64,000 nucleotides of DNA from Hippophae tibetana (taxonomy: Eukaryota; Streptophyta; Magnoliopsida; Rosales; Elaeagnaceae): the NCBI GenBank assembly GCA_037013495.1, contig CM072810.1, positions 56,716,843 through 56,780,842 of the forward strand. Direction: 5' to 3'. Every line of letters begins with the position of its first letter. Position 1 is the first letter of the stretch. Made by a program: the position numbers and the translations under genes. Below, piece by piece: positions 25,215-39,918 of this stretch. The notes beneath the pieces are model-generated. The model was given only the letters and a program-made list of their open reading frames with translations. It did not search any database and was not told the DNA's origin.

Positions 25215-26362
25215 ATTTGGCAAAAGTTTTGGTTAAAATCTAAAAGAGTCCACGAAGTGGTTAACTAACAACACCCAATAATACAAAAGTATAGTAAACA
25301 CTGTAAACAATAATGTCTGATAAATAGACAAATTTTAACAGCATATATTATACATTAAATAAAAAACAAGTAAATAATGGTTAAGCTTTTAATGAAAGTA
25401 TAAGCATGTATGATGCACATATTGAATTCAAATTTTGCTCGAACAATAAAAGATCATTCACAATTAACGTTACAATTGGATAAACTTAAATAGAACTCTT
25501 GCTACGTGGAAAAAAATAATTATAATTAAATAATTATTATAACTTGTATTAGTATATAATAAATATATGAATATATATAACCAATAATATGTAAGTAGAT
25601 AAAAATAAATATTTTAAAAATAATTAATATAATAAATAAATGTGAATATAAATAACTAAGAATAAGTAATAACTATATAATAAATAAGTAGATAAAACAA
25701 TTATTATATATATTATTAAAATATAATAAATATGTAAGTAAAAATAACTAATAATAAGTACTTATTACTAAAATTAATAAGGGGTGTAACAATAAAAAGA
25801 TTTATTTGATTTGCTTCGATTCTCAAGTAGCAAAGAAAACAAAATAAGGTATTCATCGAAGAGGGAGATGATTTAATTGCTAGAAATTTATTTGGATAGA
25901 ATACAATACTTATATATTTAGTTTGTCGCAAAGTGTGAAGAAAGCAATCAAATTTTTTAACTTTTTATCAAAAATATATTTTACATGCAAATCATAGATT
26001 ATGTAACAAATAATTATTAATTAAAATAACAATTATAATAATATCATAATTTATAATAAACGAACAAATTATAATAAATCACCTAATTGCACAAATTTAT
26101 TTATAAAAAAGTATAAATTTTTTTTTTTAAATAATAATAATATTATTATAATACTTTTTATTATTATTAAACTAAAAATATAAAAAATATTTAACTTATA
26201 TATATATAATTAAGGTAGAGTGGTAGACCACCACATAAATATGGTGGATAGTCCGATCCCGATTAAAGATATAGTTCTATTCTTGTATGAATTAAGGTGA
26301 AATTGAGTATATTATTCTAATTTAAATAACAATATATAGTTTTCAAGAATAAAGACATCAAG
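25215..26362 (+). repeat. Satellite unit 23 (1148 bp), family B, recombinant
   Basis: Carries a type b marker on the left of the open-frame region (ggtgtaacaataaaaag) joined to type a on the right (attcatcgaagaggg). Keeps the 18-bp segment. ACATGT changed to ACATGC in the 12-bp palindrome. Confidence 0.95.
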
Positions 26363-27495
26363 ATTTGGCAAAAGTTTTGGTTAAAATCTAAAAGAGTCCA
26401 CGAAGTGGTTAACTAACAACACCCAATAATACAAAAGTATAGTAAACACCGTAAACAATAATGTCTGATAAATAGACAAATTTTAACAGCATATATTATA
26501 CATTAAATAGAAAACATGTTAATAATGGTTAAGCTTCTAATTAAAGTATAAGCATGTATGATGCACACATTGAATTCAAATTTTGATCGAACAATAAAAG
26601 ATCATGCACAATTAACGTTACAATTGGATAAGCTTAAATAGAACTCTTGCTACGTGGAAAAAAATAATTAAAATTAAATAATTATTATAACTTCTATTAG
26701 TATATAATAAATATATGAATATATATAACCAATAATATGTGAGTAGATAAAAATAAATATTTTCAAAATAATTAATATAATAAATAAATATTTGAATTTA
26801 AATAACTAAGAATAAGTAATAACTATATAATAAATAAGTAGATAAAACAATTATTATATATATTATTAAAATATAATAAATATGTAAGTAAAAATAACTA
26901 ATAATAAGTACTTATTACTAAAATTAATAACGGGTGTAACAATAAAAAGATTTATTTGATTTGCTTCGATTCTCAAGTAGCAAAGAAAACAAAATAAGGT
27001 ATTTACCGAATAGATAGATGATTTAAATGCTAGATATTTATTTGGATAGAATACACTACTTATATATTTAGTTTGTCGCAAATTGTAACGATAGCAATCA
27101 AATTTATTAACTTTTTATCAAAAATATATTTTACATGTAAATCATAGATTATGTAACAAATAATTATTAATTAAAATAACAATTATAATAATATCATTTT
27201 TTATAATAAATCACCTAATTGCACAAATTTAATTATAAAAAAGTATCAATTAATTTTTTTTAAATAATAAAAATAATATTATAATAATTTTTATTATTAT
27301 TAAACTAAAAATATAAAAATTATTTAAATTATATATATATATTTAAGGTAGAGTGGTAGACCACCACGTAAATATGGTTGATAGTCCGATCCCGATTAAA
27401 GATATAGTTCTATTCTTGTATGAATTAAGGTGAAATTGAGTATATTATTCTAATTTAAATAACAATATATAGTTTTCAAGAATAAAGACATCAAG
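26363..27495 (+). repeat. Satellite unit 24 (1133 bp), family B
   Basis: Near copy of unit 22 with 18-bp collapse and type b region. Small differences include attttcaaaataatt and atatatatttaagg. Confidence 0.96.
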
Positions 27496-28626
27496 ATTTG
27501 GCAAAAGTTTTGGTTAAAATCTAAAAGAGTCCACGAAGTGGTTAACTAACAACACCCAATAATACAAAGTATAGTAAAAACCGTAAACAATAATATCAGA
27601 TAAATAGACAAATTTTAATAGCATATATTATACATTAAATAGAAAACAAGTAAATAATGGTTAAGCTTTTAATTAAAGTATAAGCATGTATGATGCACAC
27701 ATTGAATTCAAATTTTGCTCGAACAATAAAAGATCATGCACAATTAACGTTACAATTGGATAAACTTAAATAGAACTCTTGCTACGTGGAAAAAAATAAT
27801 TATAATTAAATAATTATTATAACTTCTATTAGTATATAATAAATATATGAATATATATAACCAATAATATGTAAGTGGATAAAAATAAATATTTTAAAAA
27901 TAAATAATAAAATAAATAAATATGTGAATATAAATAACTAAGAATAATTAATAACTATATAATAAATAAGTAGATAAAACAATTATTATATATATTATTA
28001 AAATATAATAAATATGTAAGTAAAAATAACTAATAATAAGTACTTATTACTAAAATTAATAAGGGGTGGAAGAATAAAAAGATTTATTTGATTTGCTTCG
28101 ATTCTCAAGTAGCAAAGAAAACAAAATAAGGTATTCATCGAAGAGAGAGATGATTTAATTGCTAGAAATTTATTTGGATACAATACAATACTTATATATT
28201 TAGTTTGTCGCAAAGTGTGAAGAAAGCAATCAAATTTATTAACTTTTTATCAAAAATATATTTTACATGTAAATCATAGATTATGTAACAAATAATTATT
28301 AATTAAAATAACAATTATAATAATATCATTTTTTATAATAAATCACCTAATTGCACAAATTTAATTATAAAAAAGTATCAATTAATTTTTTTTAAATAAT
28401 AAAAATAATATTATAATAATTTTTTTTATTATTAAACTAAAAATATAAAAATTATTTAAATTATATATATATAATTAAGGTAGAGTGGTAGACCACCACT
28501 TAATATGGTTGATAGTCCGATCCCGATTAAAGATATAGTTCTATTCTTGTATGAATTAAGGTGAAATTGAGCATATTATTCTAATTTAAATAACAATATA
28601 TAGTTTTCAAGAATAAAGACATCAAG
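27496..28626 (+). repeat. Satellite unit 25 (1131 bp), family B
   Basis: Type a region with 18-bp collapse. Hairpin segment reads ccaccacttaatatggttg, one base shorter than usual, a variant shared with unit 26. Confidence 0.96.
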
Positions 28627-29759
28627 ATTTGGCAAAAGTTTTGGTTAAAATCTAAAAGAGTCCACGAAGTGGTTAACTAACAACACCCAATAATACAAAG
28701 TATAGTAAAAACCGTAAACAATAATATCAGATAAATAGACAAATTTTAATAGCATATATTATACATTAAATAGAAAACGTGTAAATAATGGTTAAGCTTT
28801 TAATGAAAGTATAAGCATGTATGATGCACACATTGAATTCAAATTTTGATCGAACAATAAAAGATCATGCACAATTAACGTTACAATTGGATAAACTTAA
28901 ATAGAACTGTTGCTACGTGGAAAAAAATAATTAAAATTAAATAATTATTATAACTTCTATTAGTATATAATAAATATATGAATATATATAACCAATAATA
29001 TGTAAGTGGATAAAATTAAATATTTTAAAAATAATTAATATAATAAATAAATATATGAATATAAATAACTAAGAATAAGTAATAACTATATAATAAATAA
29101 GTAGATAAAACAATTATTATATATATTATTAAAATATAATAAATATGTAAGTAAAAATAACTAATAATAAGTACTTATTACTAAAATTAATAACGGGTGT
29201 AACAATAAAAAGATTTATTTGATTTGCTTCGATTCTCAAGTAGCAAAGAAAACAAAATAAGGTATTTACAGAATAGATAGATGATTTAAATGCTAGAAAT
29301 TTATTTGGATAGAATACACTAATTATACATTTAGTTTGTCGCAAATTGTGACGATAGCAATCAAATTTATTAACTTTTTATCAAAAATATATTTTACATG
29401 TAAATCATAGATTATGTAACAAATAATTATTAATTAAAATAACTATTGTAATAATATCATAATTTATAATAAATCACCTAATTGCACAAATTTAATTATA
29501 AAAAAGTATCAATTAATTTTTTTTTAAATAATAATAATAATATTATAATAAATTTTTATTATTATTAAACTAAAAATATAAAAATTATTTAAATTATATA
29601 TATATAATTAAGGTAGAGTGGTAGACCACCACTTAATATGGTTGATAGTCCGATCCCGATTAAAGATATAGTTCTATTCTTGTATGAATTAAGGTGAAAT
29701 TGAGTATATTATTCTAATTTAAATAACAATATATAGTTTTCAAGAATAAAGACATCAAG
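28627..29759 (+). repeat. Satellite unit 26 (1133 bp), family B
   Basis: Type b region with acactaattatacatttag, 18-bp collapse and taactattgtaataat. Ends in the same shortened hairpin as unit 25. Confidence 0.96.
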
Positions 29760-30886
29760 ATTTGGCAAAAGTTTTGGTTAAAATCTAAAAGAGTCCACGA
29801 AGTGGTTAACTAACAACACCCAATAATACAAAGTATAGTAAAAACCGTAAACAATAATATCAGATAAATAGACAAATTTTAATAGCATATATTATACATT
29901 AAATAGAAAACGTGTAAATAATGGTTAAGCTTTTAATGAAAGTATAAGCATGCATGATGCACATATTGAATTCAAATTTTGATCGAACAATAAAAGATCA
30001 TGCACAATTAACGTTACAATTGGATAAACTTAAATAGAACTCTTGCTACGTGGAAAAAAATAATTAAAATTAAATAATTATTATAACTTTTATTAGTATA
30101 TAATAAATATATGAATATATATAACCAATAATATGTAAGTGGATAAAAATAAATATTTTAAAAATAATTAATATAATAAATAAATATGTGAATATAAATA
30201 ACTAAGAATAAGTAATAACTATATAATAAATAAGTAGATAAAAAAATTATTATATATATTATTAAAATATAATAAATATGTAAGTAAAAATAACTAATAA
30301 TAAGTACTTATTACTAAAATTAATAACGGGTGTAACAATAAAAAGATTTATTTGATTTGCTTCGATTCTCAAGTAGCAAAGAAAACAAAATAAGGTATTT
30401 GCCGAATAGATAGATGATTTAAATGCTAGAAATTTATTTGGATAGAATACACTACTTATATATTTAGTTTGTCGCAAATTGTAACGATAGCAATCAAATT
30501 TATTAACTTTTTATCAAAAATATATTTTACATGTAAATCATAGATTATGTAACAAATAATTATTAATTATAATAATTTCATAATTTATAATAAAAGAACA
30601 AATTATAATAAATCACCTAATTGCGCAAATTTAATTACAAAAAAGTATCAATTAATTTTTTTTAAATAATAATAATAATTTTTATTATTATTAAACTAAA
30701 AATATAAAAATTATTTAAATTATATATATATAATTAAGGTAGGGTGGTAGACCACCACGTATATATGGTGGATAGTCCGATCCCGATTAAAGATATAGTT
30801 CTATTCTTGTATGAATTAAGTTAAAATTGAGTATATTATTCTAATTTAAATAACAATATATATTTTTTAAGAATAAAGATATCAAG
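29760..30886 (+). repeat. Satellite unit 27 (1127 bp), family B
   Basis: First unit of the 1127-bp class: 12 bp lost before ataatttcataattt and 11 bp lost from the AAT/ATT hairpin loop. 18-bp segment kept (aaaagaacaaatt). Intact hairpin arms. Confidence 0.97.
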
Positions 30887-32018
30887 ATTTGGCAAAACTT
30901 TTGGTTAAACTCTAAAAGAGTCCACGAAGTGGTTAACTAACAACACCCAATAATACAAAGTATAGTAAACACCGTAAACAATAATATGTGATAAATAGAC
31001 AAATTTTAACAGCATATATTATACATTAAATAGAAAACAAGTAAATAATGGTTAAGCTTTTAATTAAAGTATAACCATTTATGATGCACACATTGAATTG
31101 AAATTTTGCTCGAACAATAAAAGATCATGCACAATTAACGTTACAATTGGATAAACTTAAATAGAACTCTTGCTACGTGGAAAAAAATAATTATAATTAA
31201 ATAATTATTATAACTTCTATTAGTATATAATAAATATATGAATATATATAACCAATAATATGTAAGTGGATAAAAATAAATATTTTAAAAATAATTAATA
31301 TAATAAATAAATATGTGAATATAAATAACTAAGAATAAGTAATAACTATATAATAAATAAGTAGATAAACCAATTATTATATATATTATTAAAATATAAT
31401 AAATATGTAAGTAAAAATAACTAATAATAAGTACTTATTACTAAAATTAATAAGGGGTGGAAGAATAAAAAGATTTATTTGATTTGCTTCGATTCTCAAG
31501 TAGCAAAGAAAACAAAATAAGGTATTCATCGAAGAGAGAGATGATTTAATTGCTAGAAATTTATTTGGATAGAATACAATACTTATATATTTAGTTTGTC
31601 GCAAAGTGTGAAGAAAGCAATCAAATTTATTAACTTTTTATCAAAAATATATTTTACATGTAAATCATAGATTATGTAACAAATAATTATTAATTAAAAT
31701 AACAATTATAATAATATCATTTTTTATAATAAATCACCTAATTGCACAAATTTAATTATAAAAAAGTATCAATTAATTTTTTTTAAATAATAAAAATAAT
31801 ATTATAATAATTTTTATTATTATTAAACTAAAAATATAAAAATTATTTAAATTATATATATATAATTAAGGTAGAGTGGTAGAACACCACGTAAATATGG
31901 TTGATAGTCTGATCCCGATTAAAGATATAGTTCTATTCTTGTATGAATTAAGGTGAAATTGAGTATATTATTCTAATTTAAATAACAATATATAGTTTTC
32001 AAGAATAAAGACATCAAG
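30887..32018 (+). repeat. Satellite unit 28 (1132 bp), family B
   Basis: Type a with 18-bp collapse. EcoRI site lost (gaattgaaat). I saw no difference from unit 30. Confidence 0.97.
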
Positions 32019-33145
32019 ATTTGGCAAAAGTTTTGGTTAAAATCTAAAAGAGTCCACGAAGTGGTTAACTAACAACACCCAATAATACAAAGTATAGTAA
32101 AAACCGTAAACAATAATATCAGATAAATAGACAAATTTTAATAGCATATATTATACATTAAATAGAAAACGTGTAAATAATGGTTAAGCTTTTAATGAAA
32201 GTATAAGCATGTATGATGCACACATTGAATTCAAATTTTGATCGAACAATAAAAGATCATGCACAATTAACGTTACAATTGGATAAACTTAAATAGAACT
32301 CTTGCTACGTGGAAAAAAATAATTAAAATTAAATAATTATTATAACTTCTATTAGTATATAATAAATATATGAATATATATAACCAATAATATGTAAGTG
32401 GATAAAAATAAATATTTTAAAAATAATTAATATAATAAATAAATATGTGAATATAAATAACTAAGAATAAGTAATAACTATATAATAAATAAGTAGATAA
32501 AAAAATTATTATATATATTATTAAAATATAATAAATATGTAAGTAAAAATAACTAATAATAAGTACTTATTACTAAAATTAATAACGGGTGTAACAATAA
32601 AAAGATTTATTTGATTTGCTTCGATTCTCAAGTAGCAAAGAAAACAAAATAAGGTATTTGCCGAATAGATAGATGATTTAAATGCTAGAAATTTATTTGG
32701 ATAGAATACACTACTTATATATTTAGTTTGTCGCAAATTGTAACGATAGCAATCAAATTTATTAACTTTTTATCAAAAATATATTTTACATGTAAATCAT
32801 AGATTATGTAACAAATAATTATTAATTATAATAATTTCATAATTTATAATAAAAGAACAAATTATAATAAATCACCTAATTGCGCAAATTTAATTACAAA
32901 AAAGTATCAATTAATTTTTTTTAAATAATAATAATAATTTTTATTATTATTAAACTAAAAATATAAAAATTATTTAAATTATATATATATAATTAAGGTA
33001 GGGTGGTAGACCACCACGTATATATGGTGGATAGTCCGATCCCGATTAAAGATATAGTTCTATTCTTGTATGAATTAAGTTAAAATTGAGTATATTATTC
33101 TAATTTAAATAACAATATATATTTTTTAAGAATAAAGATATCAAG
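32019..33145 (+). repeat. Satellite unit 29 (1127 bp), family B
   Basis: Copy of unit 27 with only a few changes (gcatgtatgatgcacac against gcatgcatgatgcacat; aacttctatt against aactttta). Second copy of the 2259-bp dimer. Confidence 0.97.
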
Positions 33146-34277
33146 ATTTGGCAAAACTTTTGGTTAAACTCTAAAAGAGTCCACGAAGTGGTTAACTAAC
33201 AACACCCAATAATACAAAGTATAGTAAACACCGTAAACAATAATATGTGATAAATAGACAAATTTTAACAGCATATATTATACATTAAATAGAAAACAAG
33301 TAAATAATGGTTAAGCTTTTAATTAAAGTATAACCATTTATGATGCACACATTGAATTGAAATTTTGCTCGAACAATAAAAGATCATGCACAATTAACGT
33401 TACAATTGGATAAACTTAAATAGAACTCTTGCTACGTGGAAAAAAATAATTATAATTAAATAATTATTATAACTTCTATTAGTATATAATAAATATATGA
33501 ATATATATAACCAATAATATGTAAGTGGATAAAAATAAATATTTTAAAAATAATTAATATAATAAATAAATATGTGAATATAAATAACTAAGAATAAGTA
33601 ATAACTATATAATAAATAAGTAGATAAACCAATTATTATATATATTATTAAAATATAATAAATATGTAAGTAAAAATAACTAATAATAAGTACTTATTAC
33701 TAAAATTAATAAGGGGTGGAAGAATAAAAAGATTTATTTGATTTGCTTCGATTCTCAAGTAGCAAAGAAAACAAAATAAGGTATTCATCGAAGAGAGAGA
33801 TGATTTAATTGCTAGAAATTTATTTGGATAGAATACAATACTTATATATTTAGTTTGTCGCAAAGTGTGAAGAAAGCAATCAAATTTATTAACTTTTTAT
33901 CAAAAATATATTTTACATGTAAATCATAGATTATGTAACAAATAATTATTAATTAAAATAACAATTATAATAATATCATTTTTTATAATAAATCACCTAA
34001 TTGCACAAATTTAATTATAAAAAAGTATCAATTAATTTTTTTTAAATAATAAAAATAATATTATAATAATTTTTATTATTATTAAACTAAAAATATAAAA
34101 ATTATTTAAATTATATATATATAATTAAGGTAGAGTGGTAGAACACCACGTAAATATGGTTGATAGTCTGATCCCGATTAAAGATATAGTTCTATTCTTG
34201 TATGAATTAAGGTGAAATTGAGTATATTATTCTAATTTAAATAACAATATATAGTTTTCAAGAATAAAGACATCAAG
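33146..34277 (+). repeat. Satellite unit 30 (1132 bp), family B
   Basis: Matches unit 28 in every marker read, including the lost EcoRI site and the altered left hairpin arm (gaacaccacg). Confidence 0.97.
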
Positions 34278-35397
34278 ATTTGGCAAAAGTTTTGGTTAAA
34301 ATCTAAAAGAGTCCACGAAGTGGTTAACTAACAACACCCAATAATACAAAGTATAGTAAAAACCGTAAACAATAATATCAGATAAATAGACAAATTTTAA
34401 TAGCATATATTATACATTAAATAGAAAACGTGTAAATAATGGTTAAGCTTTTAATGAAAGTATAAGCATGTATGATGCACACATTGAATTCAAATTTTGA
34501 TCGAACAATAAAAGATCATGCACAATTAACGTTACAATTGGATAAACTTAAATAGAACTCTTGCTACGTGGAAAAAAATAATTAAAATTAAATAATTATT
34601 ATAACTTCTATTAGTATATAATAAATATATGAATATATATAACCAATAATATGTAAGTGGATAAAAATAAATATTTTAAAAATAATTAATATAATAAATA
34701 AATATGTGAATATAAATAAAATAACTATATAATAAATAAGTAGATAAAACAATTATTATATATATTATTAAAATATAATAAATATGTAAGTAAAAATAAC
34801 TAATAATAAGTACTTATTACTAAAATTAATAACGGGTGTAACAATAAAAAGATTTATTTGATTTGCTTCGATTCTCAAGTAGCAAAGAAAACAAAATAAG
34901 GTATTTACAGAATAGATAGATGATTTAAATGCTAGAAATTTATTTGGATAGAATACACTACTTATACATTTAGTTTGTCGCAAAGTGTGAAGAAAGCAAT
35001 CAAATTTATTAACTTTTTATCAAAAATATATTTTACATGTAAATCATAGATTATGTAACAAATAATTATTAATTAAAATAACTATTGTAATAATATCATA
35101 ATTTATAATAAATAACCTAATTGCACAAATTTAATTATAAAAAAGTATCAATTAATTTTTTTTAAATAATAATAATAATATTATAATAATTTTTATTATT
35201 ATTAAACTAAAAATATAAAAATTATTTAAATTATATATATATAATTAAGGTAGGGTGGTACACCACCACGTAAATATGGTGGATAGTCCGATCCCGATTA
35301 AAGATATAGTTCTATTCTTGTATGAATTAAGTTAAAATTGAGTATATTATTCTAATTTAAATAACAATATATAGTTTTTAAAAATAAAGACATCAAG
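34278..35397 (+). repeat. Satellite unit 31 (1120 bp), family B, recombinant
   Basis: Starts as a third copy of units 27/29, then loses about 12 bp (aaataaaataactat). Type b open-frame region is followed at once by the type a tail aaagtgtgaagaaagc. 18-bp collapse. Confidence 0.95.
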
Positions 35398-36528
35398 ATT
35401 TGGCAAAAGTTTTGGTTAAACTCTAAAAGAGTCCACGAAGTGGTTAACTAACAACACCCAATAATACAAAAGTATAGTAAACACCGTAAACAATAATATC
35501 TGATAAATATACAAATTTTAACAACATATATTATACATTAAATAAAAAACAAGTAAATAATGGCTAAGCTTTTAATTAAAGTATAAGCATGTATGATGCA
35601 CACATTGAATTCAAATTTTGCTCGAACAATAAAAGATCATTCACAATTAACGTTACAATTGGATAAACTTAAATAGAACTCTTGCTACGTGGAAAAAAAT
35701 AATTATAATTAAATAATTATTATAACTTGTATTAATATATAATAAATATATGAATATATATAACCAATAATATGTAAGTAGATAAAAATAAATATTTTAA
35801 AAATAATTAATATAATAAATAAATGTGAATATAAATAACTAAGAATAAGTAATAACTATATAATAAATAAGTACATAAAACAATTATTATATATATTATT
35901 AAAATATAATAAATATGTAAATTTAAATAACTAATAATAAGTACTTATTACTAAAATTAATAAGGGGTGGAACAATAAAAAGATTTATTTGATTTGCTTC
36001 GATTCTCAAGTAGCAAAGAAAACAAAATAAGGTATTTACAGAATAGATAGATGATTTAAATGCTAGAAATTTATTTGGATAGAATACACTACTTATATAT
36101 TTAGTTTGTCGCAAATTGTGACGATAGCAATCAAATTTATTAACTTTTCATCAAAAATATATTTTACATGTAAATCATAGATTATGTAACAAATAATTAT
36201 TAATTAAAATAACAATTATAATAATATCATAATTTATAATAAATCACCTAATTGCACAAATTTAATTATAAAAGAGTATCAATTAATTTTTTTTAAATAA
36301 TAATAATATTATTATAATAATTTTTATTATTATTAAACTAAAAATATAAAAATTATTTAAATTATATATATATAATTATGGTAGGGTGGTAGACCACCAC
36401 GTAAATATGGTGGATAGTCTGTTCCCGATTAAAGATATAGTTCTATTCTTGTTTGAATAAAGGTGAAATTGAGTATATTATTCTAATTTATATAAAAATA
36501 TATAGTTTTTAAGAATAAAGACATCAAT
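35398..36528 (+). repeat. Satellite unit 32 (1131 bp), family B
   Basis: Partner of unit 34 at 2262 bp: aaaagtatag, aatatacaaattt, aacaacatat and tggctaagc are shared. Its end differs (agtctgttccc, cttgtttgaataaagg), marking a switch of template. Confidence 0.96.
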
Positions 36529-37659
36529 ATTTGGCAAAAGTTTTGGTTAAACTCTAAAAGAGTCCACGAAGTGGTTAACTAACAACACCCAATAATACAA
36601 AGTATAGTCAAAACCGTAAACAATAATATCTGATAAATAGACAAATTTAAAGAGCATATATTATACATTAAATAGAAAACGTGTAAATAATGGTTAAGCT
36701 TTTAATTCAAGTATAAGCATGTATGATGCACACATTGAATTCAAATTTTGCTCGAACAATAAAAGATCATGCACAATTAACGTTACAATTGGATAAACTT
36801 AAATAGAACTCTTGCTACGTGGAAAAAATAATTATAATTAAATAATTATTATAACTTCTATTAGTATATAATAAATATATGAATATATATAACCAATAAT
36901 ATGTAAGTGGATAAAAATAAATATTTTAAAAATAATTAATATAATAAATAAATATGTGAATATAAATAACTAAGAATAAGTAATAACTATATAATAAATA
37001 AGTAGATAAAACAATTATTATATATATTATTAAAATATAATAAATATGTAAGTAAAAATAACTAATAATAAGTACTTATTACTAAAATTAATAACGGGTG
37101 GAACAATAAAAAGATTTATTTGATTTGCTTCGATTCTCAAGTAGCAAAGAAAACAAAATAAGGTATTTACAGAATAGATAGATGATTTAAATGCTAGAAA
37201 TTTATTTGGATAGAATACACTACTTATACATTTAGTTTGTCGCAAATTGTGACGATAGCAATCAAATTTATTAACTTTTTATCAAAAATATATTTTACAT
37301 GGAAATCATAGATTATGTAACAAATAATTATTAATTAAAATAACTATTGTAATAATATCATAATTTATAATAAATCACCTAATTGCACAAATTTAATTAT
37401 AAAAAAGTATCAATTAATTTTTTTTAAAGAATAATAATAATATTATAATAATTTTTATTATTATTAAACTAAAAATATAAAAATTATTTAAATTATATAT
37501 ATATAATTAAGGTAGGGTGGTACACCACCACGTAAATATGGTGGATAGTCCGATCCCGATTAAAGATATAGTTCTATTCTTGTATGAATTAAGTTAAAAT
37601 TGAGTATATTATTCTAATTTAAATAACAATATATAGTTTTTAAAAATAAAGACATCAAG
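36529..37659 (+). repeat. Satellite unit 33 (1131 bp), family B
   Basis: Type b with 18-bp collapse. Boundary variant caatatttggc. ACATGT palindrome altered to ACATGG. The AAT tract is interrupted (aaagaataataat). Confidence 0.96.
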
Positions 37660-38791
37660 ATTTGGCAAAAGTTTTGGTTAAACTCTAAAAGAGTCCACGA
37701 AGTGGTTAACTAACAACACCCAATAATACAAAAGTATAGTAAACACCGTAAACAATAATATCTGATAAATATACAAATTTTAACAACATATATTATACAT
37801 TAAATAAAAAACAAGTAAATAATGGCTAAGCTTTTAATTAAAGTATAAGCATGTATGATGCACACATTGAATTCAAATTTTGCTCGAACAATAAAAGATC
37901 ATTCACAATTAACGTTACAATTGGATAAACTTAAATAGAACTCTTGCTACGTGGAAAAAAATAATTATAATTAAATAATTATTATAACTTGTATTAGTAT
38001 ATAATAAATATATGAATATATATAACCAATAATATGTAAGTAGATAAAAATAAATATTTTAAAAATAATTAATATAATAAATAATGTGAATATAAATAAC
38101 TAAGAATAAGTAATAACTATATAATAAATAAGTACATAAAACAATTATTATATATATTATTAAAATATAATAAATATGTAAATTTAAATAACTAATAATA
38201 AGTACTTATTACTAAAATTAATAAGGGGTGGAACAATAAAAAGATTTATTTGATTTGCTTCGATTCTCAAGTAGCAAAGAAAACAAAATAAGGTATTTAC
38301 AGAATAGATAGATGATTTAAATGCTAGAAATTTATTTGGATAGAATACACTACTTATATATTTAGTTTGTCGCAAATTGTGACGATAGCAATCAAATTTA
38401 TTAACTTTTCATCAAAAATATATTTTACATGTAAATCATAGATTATGTAACAAATAATTATTAATTAAAATAACAATTATAATAATATCATAATTTATAA
38501 TAAATCACCTAATTGCACAAATTTAATTATAAAAGAGTATCAATTAATTTTTTTTAAATAATAATAATATTATTATAATAATTTTTATTATTATTAAACT
38601 AAAAATATAAAAATTATTTAAATTATATATATATATAATTATGGTAGGGTGGTAGACCACCACGTAAATATGGTGGATAGTCCGATCCCGATTAAAGATA
38701 TAGTTCTATTCTTGTATGTATTAAGTTAAAATTGAGTATATTATTCTAATTTATATAAAAATATATAGTTTTTAAGAATAAAGACATCAAT
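37660..38791 (+). repeat. Satellite unit 34 (1132 bp), family B
   Basis: Near copy of unit 32 until the hairpin region, where it ends with agtccgatccc. One extra TA in the run of TA before the hairpin. Confidence 0.96.
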
Positions 38792-39918
38792 ATTTGGCAA
38801 AAGTTTTGGTTAAACTCTAAAAGAGTCCACGAAATGGTTAACTAACAACACCCAATAATACAAAGTATAGTCAAAACCGTAAACAATAATATCTGATAAA
38901 TAGACAAATTTAAAGAGCATGTATTATACATTAAATAGAAAACGTGTAAATAATGGTTAAGTTTTTAATTAAAGTATAAGCATTTATGATGCACACATTG
39001 AATTGAAATTTTGCTCGAACAATAAAAGATCATGCACAATTAACGTTACAATTGGATAAACTTAAATAGAACTCTTGCTACGTGGAAAAAAATAATTATA
39101 ATTAAATAATTATTATAACTTCTATTAGTATATAATAAATATATGAATATATATAACCAATAATATGTAAGTGGATAAAAATAAATATTTTAAAAATAAT
39201 TAATATAATAAATAAATATGTGAATATAAATAACTAAGAATAAGTAATAACTATATAATAAATAAGTAGATAAACCAATTATTATATATATTATTAAAAT
39301 ATAATAAATATGTAAGTAAAAATAACTAATAATAAGTACTTATTACTAAAATTAATAACGGGTGGAAGAATAAAAAGATTTATTTGATTTGCTTCGATTC
39401 TCAAGTAGCAAAGAAAACAAAATAAGGTATTTACCGAATAGATAGATGATTTAAATGCTAGAAATTTATTTGGATAGAATACACTACTTATATATTTAGT
39501 TTGTCGCAAATTGTAACGATAGCAATCAAATTTATTAACTTTTTATCAAAAATATATTTTACATGTAAATCATAGATTATGTAACAAATAATTATTAATT
39601 ATAATAATATCATAATTTATAATAAAAGAACAAATTATAATAAATCACCTAATTGCGCAAATTTAATTATAAAAAAGTATCAATTAATTTTTTTTAAATA
39701 ATAATAATAATTTTTATTATTATTAAACTAAAAATATAAAAATTATTTAAATTATATATATATAATTAAGGTAGGGTGGTAGACCACCACGTATATATGG
39801 TGGATAGTCCGATCCCGATTAAAGATATAGTTCTATTCTTGTATGAATTAAGTTAAAATTGAGTATATTATTCTAATTTAAATAACAAAATATATTTTTT
39901 AAGAATAAAGACATCAAG
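38792..39918 (+). repeat. Satellite unit 35 (1127 bp), family B
   Basis: 1127-bp class (-12 and -11). EcoRI and HindIII sites both lost. First unit of a dimer chain 35-36, 37-38, 39-40. Confidence 0.96.

Larger units (their letters stand above)
29760..34277 (+). repeat. 2259-bp tandem duplication of a dimer (units 27-28 and 29-30)
   Basis: 29760-32018 and 32019-34277 have the same length and the same sequence apart from a few substitutions in the first half of units 27/29. The second members, units 28 and 30, show no difference on reading. Similarity continues into the first 400 bp of unit 31. This is the clearest recent unequal-exchange product in the window. Confidence 0.93.
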
